A DNA stretch of 64,000 bases, from positions 5,304,871 to 5,368,870 of the forward strand of contig NZ_KB235948.1 of assembly GCF_000332335.1 (NCBI RefSeq). Reading direction: 5' to 3'. The notes below the pieces were generated by a model. The model did no database searches and had not been told where the DNA came from. It saw only the letters and a list, made by a program, of their open reading frames with translations. Both the position numbers and the translations under genes were made by a program. Shown here one piece after another: positions 35,746-43,700 of the stretch (the stretch's first letter is position 1; each line of letters starts with the position of its first letter). Origin of the DNA: Kamptonema formosum PCC 10802 (GTDB taxonomy: Bacteria; Cyanobacteriota; Cyanobacteriia; Cyanobacteriales; Oscillatoriaceae).

Positions 35746-37116
35746 TCAAACCGGCACCAAAGTCGTCTTAACTTGCGGCTGGCGCTCACCCGCGATCGCC
35801 ATCGCCATACTTGCCGGTGCCGCTAAAGTCAAACCACGGCGCACCGGCTTAACTGGGCGGCTGTCAGCCATCGCCATTTCATAGCGCGACACAATTGTAG
35901 CCAGTGCCAGCTTCATTTCAAACAGAGCAAAAGCCATGCCAATGCAGCGCCGGTTCCCGCCGCCAAACGGCAAATATTCATAAGGAGAGAATTGCTTTTC
36001 CAGAAAGCGCTCAGGCTTGAAACGCTTCGGTTCCGGATAGATATCCTCCCGATGGTGAGTCATGTAAATATTGCCAATTACCACCGCACCAGGCTCAAAC
36101 TCCCAGCCCCCAATTTTTACCGGCGCTTTCACTTTCCGGGGGAAAGTCAGCATCGCCACAGGGTAAATGCGCAGGGTTTCCGAGCAAACCGCATTGAGAT
36201 AGGGAAGTTTAGCCACTGCATTTGGGTCTAGATCACCGCCGAGAGAATCTAATTCACTCAGAAGCTTCTCGCGCACATCCGGGAGAGTGTGAATCCAGTA
36301 CAGCGCCCAAGTGAGAGCAGACGCAGTAGTTTCGTGACCGGCAACAAGCAGAGTGATCAACTCGTCGCGCAACTCCCGATCTGTCATCGGCTGACCCTCT
36401 GCATCTACTGCAGACATCAGCAAAGAGAGAATATCAGTGCGAGAGGGATCTGGCTGTTCCCGGCGCTGCTGAATTTCAGCGTAGATGAGATTGTCAATTT
36501 GCTGCTGCTGGCGGAGGAAGCGCCCCCAGGGACTCCAAGCACCTAAATCCCGCTGCAGCCAGGGCAAAAATAGCAGGGCGGAACTCCAGGGAGAGCTGAT
36601 AGAATCAAGCATGGAAGTGAGAAGTGAGCGCAGTTGCTCAAAACGCTCGCCCTCGTGCATGCCAAATACAGCGTCTAAGATAACCCGCAGGGTGATTTCT
36701 TGGGTGGCGGAACGGACTGGGAAGGGTTTGCCGGCACTCCGCTGGGAAATCACTGCCAGAGTGATGTCGCAGATGAGATTGCCGTAAGCCCGCATGCGCT
36801 CGCCGTGAAAGGGCGGCGTCAGCAGCTGGCGCTGGCGCTGGTGGCGAAAGCCATCCAACAAAATCACTGACTGATCTCCCACCAGAGGTCGCAAAATCCC
36901 GTTTACCTCACCGGAGGCAAACAGCTTGGGATCTGCGGTAAAAAGCTCTTGAATTGCCCGCGGGTCACTCAACATGACAAATTCAAAGGGTCCCAACCTG
37001 GCTGTGAAGGTGTCACCGTGCGCTTTTGCCGATGTCTCCAGGTACTCCAGGGGGGAAGCAATCCACTGGAGTTGCTGTATCAAGGGTAGCGTCTGTGGCC
37101 CAGAAGGCAGTTTCAT
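35746..37116 (-). CDS. Cytochrome P450, CYP110-like
   Basis: 456 residues. I-helix oxygen-binding motif AGHETTAS, K-helix ETLR (ExxR), PERF region KPERFL and heme loop FGGGNRRCIG with the Cys ligand. The N-terminus MKLPSGPQTLPLIQQLQWI lacks a long membrane anchor. CYP110 members in cyanobacteria hydroxylate fatty acids or terpenes; the substrate here is unknown. A related P450 heme-loop relic is at 21417-21500. Single gene, minus strand. Confidence 0.9.
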   Translation of the reverse strand: MKLPSGPQTLPLIQQLQWIASPLEYLETSAKAHGDTFTARLGPFEFVMLSDPRAIQELFTADPKLFASGEVNGILRPLVGDQSVILLDGFRHQRQRQLLTPPFHGERMRAYGNLICDITLAVISQRSAGKPFPVRSATQEITLRVILDAVFGMHEGERFEQLRSLLTSMLDSISSPWSSALLFLPWLQRDLGAWSPWGRFLRQQQQIDNLIYAEIQQRREQPDPSRTDILSLLMSAVDAEGQPMTDRELRDELITLLVAGHETTASALTWALYWIHTLPDVREKLLSELDSLGGDLDPNAVAKLPYLNAVCSETLRIYPVAMLTFPRKVKAPVKIGGWEFEPGAVVIGNIYMTHHREDIYPEPKRFKPERFLEKQFSPYEYLPFGGGNRRCIGMAFALFEMKLALATIVSRYEMAMADSRPVKPVRRGLTLAAPASMAMAIAGERQPQVKTTLVPV

Positions 37117-37382
37117 ACAGGCTTTACTTTTTTTAAAGGATTTTCCCTTTTTAAGCTAGCAGAAGTTCCTGAAAATGGGTAGGGATCTGGGAAAATCTGC
37201 CGCCCGATTTGCAGTAAGCGCTAAAGTGCTTATTTAAAAGTGGGGTGTGAGGACTTTAGTCCTCAGTGCAAACCGGGGGAAGAGAAAATGTTTGTACTGA
37301 ACCCTTTAGTGCTGATCCCGGTGCGATCTCGCCGGCTACTTCCCATTGCAAGGGAGAAAGAAACCAGGTTTCTGAATAAAGT

Positions 37383-37751
37383 TTAGTCGTTAGCGGTCAA
37401 ATTTTCAATGGCTTGCCCCACTTTTTCTAATAAGCTCGGCTCTGGATTGGCTTCTCTGTATTCTTCTAAATTCTCTCGGTAAGCCTGCTGCATACTTTGA
37501 AGGCTCTCAGCGTCTTCTACTGCCTCTTCGTAAGCCTCTTGGCGATTTTCAGGCTGCCGGTCGGGGTAGGTGGGGGCGACTATTTCCGTCCGGTCGGGCT
37601 GACGGTCAGCGGCGGTCGCTGCATACCCGGGCTGAGCGGAGAAAAGGAATAAACCTGACAGGCTGATTAAACTCCCTAGAGAGAGCGCTAGAGAGAGAAT
37701 CAAAAAGCTCTTGCGCAAGGTTTGTCCCAGAGATGATAAAATACGCTGCAT
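37383..37751 (-). CDS. Small exported protein, unknown function
   Basis: 122 residues from MQRILSSLGQTLRKSFLILS, with AAGGAG upstream. A hydrophobic segment (about 16-40) ends at QPGYA-AT, a likely signal peptidase site. The mature part is acidic and helix-rich (QEAYEEAVEDAESLQSMQQAYRENLEEYREA). No family recognised. The frame is open further upstream, but that part is out of character. Confidence 0.75.
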   Translation of the reverse strand: MQRILSSLGQTLRKSFLILSLALSLGSLISLSGLFLFSAQPGYAATAADRQPDRTEIVAPTYPDRQPENRQEAYEEAVEDAESLQSMQQAYRENLEEYREANPEPSLLEKVGQAIENLTAND

Positions 37752-38112
37752 GTAAATTGTCTCCTTGCTTTTTGGGAATTTGTGCTTGGTAGATATAACA
37801 AGCATCTTACGCGCCGGTAAAGAGCAGCTACCTCCATCGAAAGGTAGATTAAAGCGATCGAACTCCCGTCGGGGGCAGCAGTCCGGAAACCGAATTTGGC
37901 CGGCTGCCGGCTCGCAGCGGGCAAAATTTTCCAAAAAATTATAGATTTTGGGGCTAAAAATCCTGTTGTTCGCCGGGGCGGTTTTATAAAAATTATCTGC
38001 TTTATGCGGGCATTCCCCCTCAACCCTGTGGGGCGGGGTTATAAATATTTTCTGGTTTTTCCAGACATTTCTAGCTGTAGGGTGCGTTCCCTCTAGGAGC
38101 GCCCAACCGCGC

Positions 38113-38178
38113 CAGAAACCCGGTTTCTTAAAGAAACCGGGTTTCTCAGCATCTCACTAATATGAAAAACGCGATATA
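38113..38178. repeat. Hairpin repeat with family 2-like end
   Basis: AGAAACCCGGTTTCT hairpin followed by CATCTCACTAATATGAAAAACGCGATATA, a degenerate version of the family 2 right end. Confidence 0.55.
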
Positions 38179-38195
38179 TCTGTCATCAAACGCAG

Positions 38196-39293
38196 CTACA
38201 GCCACTGCTGCTGAATCTTCACGCTCCGACTTTGCATGATCTGTTCAAACAAATCAGTTGGCAGCGCCCGCTCCACCGGCCACACTCCGGGCTGCTTCAA
38301 CTGGCCAGAAAGCAGCAGTTCGGCAATCGTGCCGGTGCCAATGCCGGTGGCAACTGCAGCGCTTTCATGTACGGCGGACGACACAAAACAGGCCGGTTTG
38401 CCATCCTTGCGACCGGCAACTTCAGCGCGAACCGCCACCCCAGTGCCGGTGAACAGATTCGTAACAGCCGTCATCCGGTAGCTGACGGCGGATAAAAACT
38501 CAATAACGCCCTCATTCTTCAGCCAGCTTTTCGGCCACCAGTTAGCGACCATCCAGGTCATGTGATTGTAAAAATCCGGAAGCGTGCCGAATTTTGTAAT
38601 CACCGTTTTGACGGGAAAAGATTCAGGCAGCGTCATGGATTCTGGCATATCAAACCAGTAGACGCCGGTTTTGCCATAAGGCGGCGGAAACTCAACCGTT
38701 TCCCGCTCGCTGTAGGGCGTAACTTGCTGCCACTTCCCATCCACCCAAACGTCAAACGGCTCTTGCAAACCCAGAAAAGTCGTGCGCATCACCGTCACGC
38801 CGGCACCGCCAGAACCCGCCACCACATAAGTCAGGTGAATGCGTTCCGCCTCAGAAAGCTGTTCCACGCCTTGGCGCACCAAGCTGTTAGAAACCCCCGG
38901 AAAAATGCCGGTGTTGACAATCGCCGTCACACCGGCAGCTTTGGCCGCGTCGCCGAGGGCCAGAGCTCTGCGAGTAAAGCCACGACTGTCGCTGACATCG
39001 GCATAGTTGACGCCAAGCTTAATGCAAGTCTCCAGAACGCTGGCATCGCGGTGGTGAAATGGGCCCGCACAGTGGACGACCAGGTTAGAAGAAGCTATCG
39101 CCTGGCGCAGCGCCTTCTTATCCGCCAAATCCAAAGCCAGATACTGGACTCCGGGAGCTGGCATCGCCTCCGCCCCAGTCGCTGGACTCCTGCCGGTGAT
39201 GGTAATCTGCGCCTGCGTGTGGGTGGCCAGGTCTTGCGCGACACTGCTGCCAATCCGCCCTCGCCCCCCAAGAATCAAAACCCGGTCTGTCAT
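38196..39293 (-). CDS. Saccharopine dehydrogenase-like NAD(P)-binding protein
   Basis: 365 residues. Rossmann start RVLILGGRGRIGSSVAQDLA, then ITITGRSP, NLVVHCAGPFHHRDASVLETCIKLGVNYADVSD, and a C-terminal domain (VTVMRTTFLG, TGVAVRAEVAGRKDGKP). The family covers saccharopine dehydrogenase relatives acting on many substrates; in cyanobacteria the physiological reaction is usually unknown. Single gene, though a possible gene fragment lies just upstream at 39319-39591. Confidence 0.85.
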   Translation of the reverse strand: MTDRVLILGGRGRIGSSVAQDLATHTQAQITITGRSPATGAEAMPAPGVQYLALDLADKKALRQAIASSNLVVHCAGPFHHRDASVLETCIKLGVNYADVSDSRGFTRRALALGDAAKAAGVTAIVNTGIFPGVSNSLVRQGVEQLSEAERIHLTYVVAGSGGAGVTVMRTTFLGLQEPFDVWVDGKWQQVTPYSERETVEFPPPYGKTGVYWFDMPESMTLPESFPVKTVITKFGTLPDFYNHMTWMVANWWPKSWLKNEGVIEFLSAVSYRMTAVTNLFTGTGVAVRAEVAGRKDGKPACFVSSAVHESAAVATGIGTGTIAELLLSGQLKQPGVWPVERALPTDLFEQIMQSRSVKIQQQWL

Positions 39294-39318
39294 GGTTCGA
39301 GAATCGGTAACTCTAAGT

Positions 39319-39591
39319 TCAGTTCACCATTTTGCAGCCAATCGGTTCATCTGTAGAAAGGATGACTTTGTTAGAGTCTTGGCAAGCGTAAAGGTCTACT
39401 GCTTGCAGAGTCCGGTACAGGCCGTGAAGGGCGGCTTCCCGCTCGGGCGTCCCTTGCGGCAGCCGGTGCGGGGCGGCTTTCCCAAGGCTAGAGTGCGGTA
39501 AGACCGCTTCTGGAAAGGAAGGGTAGCCGTTTGCCCACTTAGGGCACGGACGTAGGACAGGCGTCTCGCCTGTCCCTGTCTCTACTAACAA
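39319..39591 (-). pseudogene. Possible C-terminal gene fragment
   Basis: From about 39530 it reads like protein sequence (YPSFPEAVLPHSSLGK, ALHGLYRTLQAVDLYACQ, KVILSTDEPIGCKMVN) and ends 25 bases before the dehydrogenase start. The 5' part is a GGACAGGCGTCTCGCCTGTCC repeat, so the front of the gene is missing. I do not recognise the family. Could also be chance. Confidence 0.3.
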
Positions 39592-39644
39592 GTGAGATGC
39601 CTTGTATTAAACTGACTGTCTATTGCTATATGTAGAAAAGCTAT

Positions 39645-40034
39645 TTGTCACGCACATTACTCATACCAACCGAAGGAAACGTCGCCGGCACCGGCATCTT
39701 ACAGGAATGGCTGGGCGCGAGGGAAGAGCTTAACAAGATATGGAGTTTGTTGGACAAAGCGGACGAAACTCTGCCAGCGCCAATCGTGAGTATTTTAACA
39801 GATTTGACAGGACGCAAGCTGCCACCGGCACTTGCCGGCGACGCACCTGAGTTCGGTGAGGTATTGAGGGCGAGCGGGGAGGGGCGTTCTGCGCCCTCAT
39901 GCGGAACAGCTGGTGGCCCACTGAGGGGAACAGGAGCTGAGTTGGACATCAGCCTCCCGGAAGCACCTCACCCCAGCGGCGGGCCCGCCACAGGACAGCT
40001 CTCCTTTTCATGTCTTAACCTGCAGACTGCATAA
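39645..40034 (+). CDS. Uncertain small open frame
   Basis: 129 codons opened by TTG. Residues 20-70 (EWLGAREELNKIWSLLDKAD, LPAPIVSILTDLTGRKLPPAL) look protein-like, while the rest is Gly/Pro/Ser-rich low complexity. It ends 70 bases before the hydrolase at 40104. No family recognised; a relic is equally possible. Confidence 0.25.
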   Translation: MSRTLLIPTEGNVAGTGILQEWLGAREELNKIWSLLDKADETLPAPIVSILTDLTGRKLPPALAGDAPEFGEVLRASGEGRSAPSCGTAGGPLRGTGAELDISLPEAPHPSGGPATGQLSFSCLNLQTA

Positions 40035-40103
40035 GTTACAGGTGCGGGTTCTATATATAAGGAGAAGCATACAGAAAACGACTGAAATTGATAGGCTGTC
40101 CCT

Positions 40104-41135
40104 ATGGCTACTGACTACGTTCTATTTATACACGGTGTTAATACCCGCCCCAAAAATGATAAAAAGCCCAACTTTGCAGGCAAACTGATGGAACTCATCC
40201 AGGAATGCCAGGATAAGTTGACAGCCCCCCCAAATGAACTGAAAATGAAGTCCCTAGATTGGTATGAGGTGATGCTGAGCGCCGAGAACAATCTCCTAGA
40301 GAGTTTCCAGCAATCGCGAGATTGGGATAAGTTCTGGTTTAAAGACTTCCGCAAAGCAGTAATCTTGCCGTTCGCCGGCGATGCGGTTCTTTATACCAGC
40401 CGCTATATCGGTTCGGAGGTCGTCAGAAAACTAAAAAACCAGGCAGAAATTTTATTCGATAACCATTACAATCCAGAACAAGACCGCCTGCATCTAGTCA
40501 CTCACAGTTGGGGAACAGTCATCCTTTTTGATATCCTATTTGCAGGCCGGTGGGATGACACAGAAATTCCCGGATCTCAGGATGTACGAGACATTCGCAA
40601 CATGCTATTTGGGGTGAAACCCAATCCCACAAATGGCATTCGCATCGCCAGCATTCACACGATGGGCTCGCCCCTTGCTCTCATCAACCTGATGAACATC
40701 AAGGGCGTAGAGAAGCAAAAATATCCTGACAGCCCGCCACAGTTCACCCACGACATTACTAAAAACTTGAGAGGTCTGCTCGAGAATCTTTATAACGCTT
40801 GCCAACAACCGCTGTTCTGGAAGAACTACGCTCACCCGGGCGACCCCATAGCCTACCCTCTAGTTCCTGTCCTCCCCAATCTGCTAGATGGCCAGAGCAA
40901 ATTCCTCCATATTGAAGACAAGATCGTCAGCGGTAGCGGATGGTCACAATTGGCAGCCCAACTGGTGTCCGACACACCGCTAGCCTTGCTGATAAACGGC
41001 CTGAGCGCCCACGACAGCTATTGGTACAGCCCGCAAGTAGCAGAGGAAATCTTCAAGACCATTCAGCAGGCCCCTTCTTCTAAGGAATCGCAGGTTTCTC
41101 GTCCCTTGGCAACAGCTGGTAATTTCAACCGCTAA
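40104..41135 (+). CDS. Alpha/beta-hydrolase-like protein, copy 1
   Basis: 343 residues. TDYVLFIHGVNTRP is the oxyanion-hole strand (HGVNTRP), DRLHLVTHSWGTVILFDILF holds the nucleophile elbow (T-H-S-W-G in place of G-x-S-x-G), and HPGDPIAYPL and SAHDSYWYSP are candidates for the acid and His of the triad. No signal peptide. It is about 60% identical by eye to the copy at 42042-43109. Enzymatic target unknown. Confidence 0.8.
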   Translation: MATDYVLFIHGVNTRPKNDKKPNFAGKLMELIQECQDKLTAPPNELKMKSLDWYEVMLSAENNLLESFQQSRDWDKFWFKDFRKAVILPFAGDAVLYTSRYIGSEVVRKLKNQAEILFDNHYNPEQDRLHLVTHSWGTVILFDILFAGRWDDTEIPGSQDVRDIRNMLFGVKPNPTNGIRIASIHTMGSPLALINLMNIKGVEKQKYPDSPPQFTHDITKNLRGLLENLYNACQQPLFWKNYAHPGDPIAYPLVPVLPNLLDGQSKFLHIEDKIVSGSGWSQLAAQLVSDTPLALLINGLSAHDSYWYSPQVAEEIFKTIQQAPSSKESQVSRPLATAGNFNR

Positions 41136-41167
41136 AGTTCAAGGATGGACGCAGATATAGGAATTCC

Positions 41168-41220
41168 CCTCGTTCCCAGGATCTGCCTGGGAACGCTGCT
41201 CGCTTAGGCTCTGCCTCCTG
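41168..41220. repeat. REP palindrome
   Basis: CTCGTTCCCAGGATCTGCC / TGGGAACG palindrome followed by AGGCTCTGCCTCC, 33 bases after the first hydrolase gene. Confidence 0.75.
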
Positions 41221-41513
41221 TCTCCAACAAGTAGCATTATTAGCCTAACAGCTTAGTGCTATAAAGGGCGCTATAGCGTTTATATTTAAGTTGCCAAAGG
41301 GCAGGAACCCGGTTTCGCGGCCCAGAGCTTTAAGAAATCTTAAAATCCAGTGTTAAATGCGGCCTTTAAGCAACTAATAAATGCAATTTCGTGGGCATTA
41401 TCTAGACCCCATAATTAGGAAAATTAAAGAATGAAAAATCCTGAATTTTACTGCAATCAATAGAAGCAAACTTTTACCTCAAAATATTGTTGAAGCTATA
41501 GTATTTTTATAGA

Positions 41514-41677
41514 CATAGCAGCAGTCATATTGGTTAGAAGAATAGAAGCTTCGGGAGCGGGGGAGCAAGGGAGGCCGGAATGTAGCTTTCCTAAATGCTT
41601 ACTGCTATATAGACGTAGGGCAGGCGTCCCGCCCCCCCTGAAAGTTTAATGTTCTAACCTAAGTGCATACTGCTATA
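41514..41677. mobile_element. MITE family 1, copy C
   Basis: Opposite orientation to copies A and B: begins ATAGCAGCAGTCATATTGG (first T changed to C) and ends CTAAGTGCATACTGCTATA. Internal block GAAGCTTCGGGAGC and AGGGAGGCCGGAATGTAG as in other copies. Confidence 0.85.
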
Positions 41678-41751
41678 AAACCCCCTTTACGTCCGGGTTT
41701 TTAATCCAAAATCCAAAATCTAAAATCCAAAATTCGTATCAGAGAGTTCTG

Positions 41752-41860
41752 AGCATCGTGAGCGCGTCTGAGCGACCGGCTCCTGCGCGTGGGAGAACAC
41801 GCGAGGGCAGTTGCGTCCAGGCATTCCGGAAATCGAAACGTCCGGATCGGTTCCCGCGCC
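41752..41860 (-). pseudogene. Copied 3' tail of the CrtO-like gene
   Basis: Reads SISGMPGRNCPRVFSHAQEP then VAQT. This corresponds to SISGMPGRNCARVFLHAQQP and IAQT at the C-terminus of the full gene (43701-45395). Upstream CrtO sequence is absent. It lies at the same distance (about 610 bases) behind hydrolase copy 1 as the real CrtO end lies behind hydrolase copy 2. Confidence 0.8.
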
Positions 41861-42041
41861 GGTCGCTCTTTTCGCCGCACTCCGCCACCTCCCTTCCCAG
41901 TTCCCACACCCTGCGATCCCGCTCTCCCCGCCTGCCCGCTCCCTTTGCATCTCTTAACATAAAACCTGCGGAATTTGCGCACGATACCAGCAATTAAAGG
42001 ATTAAGTGCCGAAAAAATACTGAAATCGGCGAGGAGCAGCA

Positions 42042-43109
42042 ATGGCTACTGACTACATTCTGTTTGTGCACGGCGTCAACACCCGTCCACAGGGGGACTT
42101 TTTCACCTACAGCACCCGTCCGAATCCGCAACAGTCCACCTTCGCCTCGAACTTGATCGCACTAATCGAAGGCGGCAATAAGGATTTGAGCCTGACTCTA
42201 AAAATGGAGAGCCTCCACTGGTATGACGTGATGTTGGGTGCAGAGCGGCAACTGCTAGATTGGTTTTCTGCCTCGCCAGATTGGAATAAATTCTGGTTCA
42301 AAGAGTTCCGTCAAAAGCAAATCCTGCCGTTCACCGGCGATGCCGCTCTCTACATCAGCCGCTATATCGGTTCCGATGTTGTAGAGAAGCTCAGAGAGCA
42401 AGCTGAGACATTCTTGAAAGGATGTAACCCAGAACAAGACCGCCTGCACCTGGTCACTCACAGTTGGGGGACAGTCATCCTCTTTGATATCCTATTTGCG
42501 GGCCGGTGGGATGATCCAAAAATCCCCGGCTATGAGAGCGTGCGAGCCATTCGCAGTATGATATTCGGCGTCGCTCCCACGCCAAATTATGGCATTCGTA
42601 TCGCCAGCATTCACACGATGGGATCGCCTATCGCTATCGCCAATCTCATCAACGTCAGGCGGATACAGAAAGATTCTGGTGAGGAATTGACAGATGATAA
42701 AATAAAGGAAATATTCACCCACGATATTACTCTGGGCTTGGAGAAGCTACTGCAGAGCCTTTTTTACGCAAACGGGAACAGAAAGCTACCGTGGCGGAAC
42801 TTCGCTCACCCTGGCGATCCCATCGCCTACCCTCTGGCGACCGTCATCCCCAATTTGCTAGATGGAAATAAACAATACCTCGACATTCAAGACACACTCA
42901 CCAGCGGCGGCGGATTATTAAAATGGGCTGCGCAATTCGTAAGCGAAACATTTCTAGCCTTAGTCAACGGCGGCAGCGCCCACATGAGCTATTGGAAGAG
43001 CCAGCAAGTCGCTGAGGAACTCCTTAAAACCATTCAGCAGACCCAAAAATTTTCTCGCTCCCAGCTAGTAGGAGCGGGGGCAATTGCGCCCCCCCAAAAC
43101 GAGATGTAG
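42042..43109 (+). CDS. Alpha/beta-hydrolase-like protein, copy 2
   Basis: 355 residues, paralogue of 40104-41135: TDYILFVHGVNTRP, HLVTHSWGTVILFDILFAGRWDD and FAHPGDPIAYPLATVIPNLLDG. It has a 10-residue insertion after HGVNTRP (GDFFTYSTRP) and an insertion near 215. GAGGAGCAGC precedes the ATG. Intact. Confidence 0.8.
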   Translation: MATDYILFVHGVNTRPQGDFFTYSTRPNPQQSTFASNLIALIEGGNKDLSLTLKMESLHWYDVMLGAERQLLDWFSASPDWNKFWFKEFRQKQILPFTGDAALYISRYIGSDVVEKLREQAETFLKGCNPEQDRLHLVTHSWGTVILFDILFAGRWDDPKIPGYESVRAIRSMIFGVAPTPNYGIRIASIHTMGSPIAIANLINVRRIQKDSGEELTDDKIKEIFTHDITLGLEKLLQSLFYANGNRKLPWRNFAHPGDPIAYPLATVIPNLLDGNKQYLDIQDTLTSGGGLLKWAAQFVSETFLALVNGGSAHMSYWKSQQVAEELLKTIQQTQKFSRSQLVGAGAIAPPQNEM

Positions 43110-43138
43110 GAGGCTCTACTTCTCGCAAGTGCCGGCAG

Positions 43139-43301
43139 TATAGCAGTAGCCACTTAGATTAGGACATTAAACCTTCAGGGCAGGCGTCCCGCCTGCCCTA
43201 CGTCTATATCTCAGTAGTAATATGGGTTAGGACAATAGGAGCTTCGGGTGCGGGGGTGCAAAAGAGGCAGAAATGTACTAACCTAAGTGCCTACTGCTAT
43301 A
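43139..43301. mobile_element. MITE family 1, copy D
   Basis: 163 bases including flanking TA. Left end TAGCAGTAGCCACTTAGATT, right end CTAAGTGCCTACTGCTATA. Same orientation as copy A, 29 bases after hydrolase copy 2. Confidence 0.85.
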
Positions 43302-43410
43302 ATATCGTTTCGGGCTGTTTGGGACTTGTTATAGAAATTTTTGATTTTAGATTTGGGATTTTGGATTGAAAATCCAGACATCAAGGGGCTTTTTAATGGC
43401 CAAAATTCTC

Positions 43411-43525
43411 TAGTGTTTCTCATATTAGTGAGGGACTGAGAACCCCAGTTTCGTAGGGGCGTTGTGGCACGACTGCCCTCTTCCGGGTATCTGGGCTGGA
43501 GTTCATTCAACTGAGAACCGCTATA
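43411..43525. mobile_element. MITE-like family 2, inverted copy
   Basis: Begins GTTTCTCATATTAGTGAGG and ends CAACTGAGAACCGCTATA, the reverse of 12843-12939. The central hairpin is replaced by unrelated sequence (GGGGCGTTGTGGCACGACTG). It abuts the family 3 copy, sharing TATA. Confidence 0.65.
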
Positions 43526-43626
43526 GCGAGTCTAAATGATTTGCGCAACTGCTGGGGGCCCAGACTCCCGGTTTCTTTAAGAAACCGGGGGTCTGAAATT
43601 TACACGAAGGTTATTGAGGCGCTCTA
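43522..43626. mobile_element. MITE-like family 3, copy 1
   Basis: 105 bases: TATAGCGAGTCTAAATGATT, a CTCCCGGTTTCTTTAAGAAA-type hairpin, CACGAAGG and GGCGCTCTA. Same length and order as 55578-55682 in inverse orientation. Confidence 0.7.
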
Positions 43627-43700
43627 TGTCGGACAAGCGCTCCCTCCGAGCCAATCTCTTATTCCCTAGAGAAACGAGAGAAACAGTGATTGCCGGCAGC

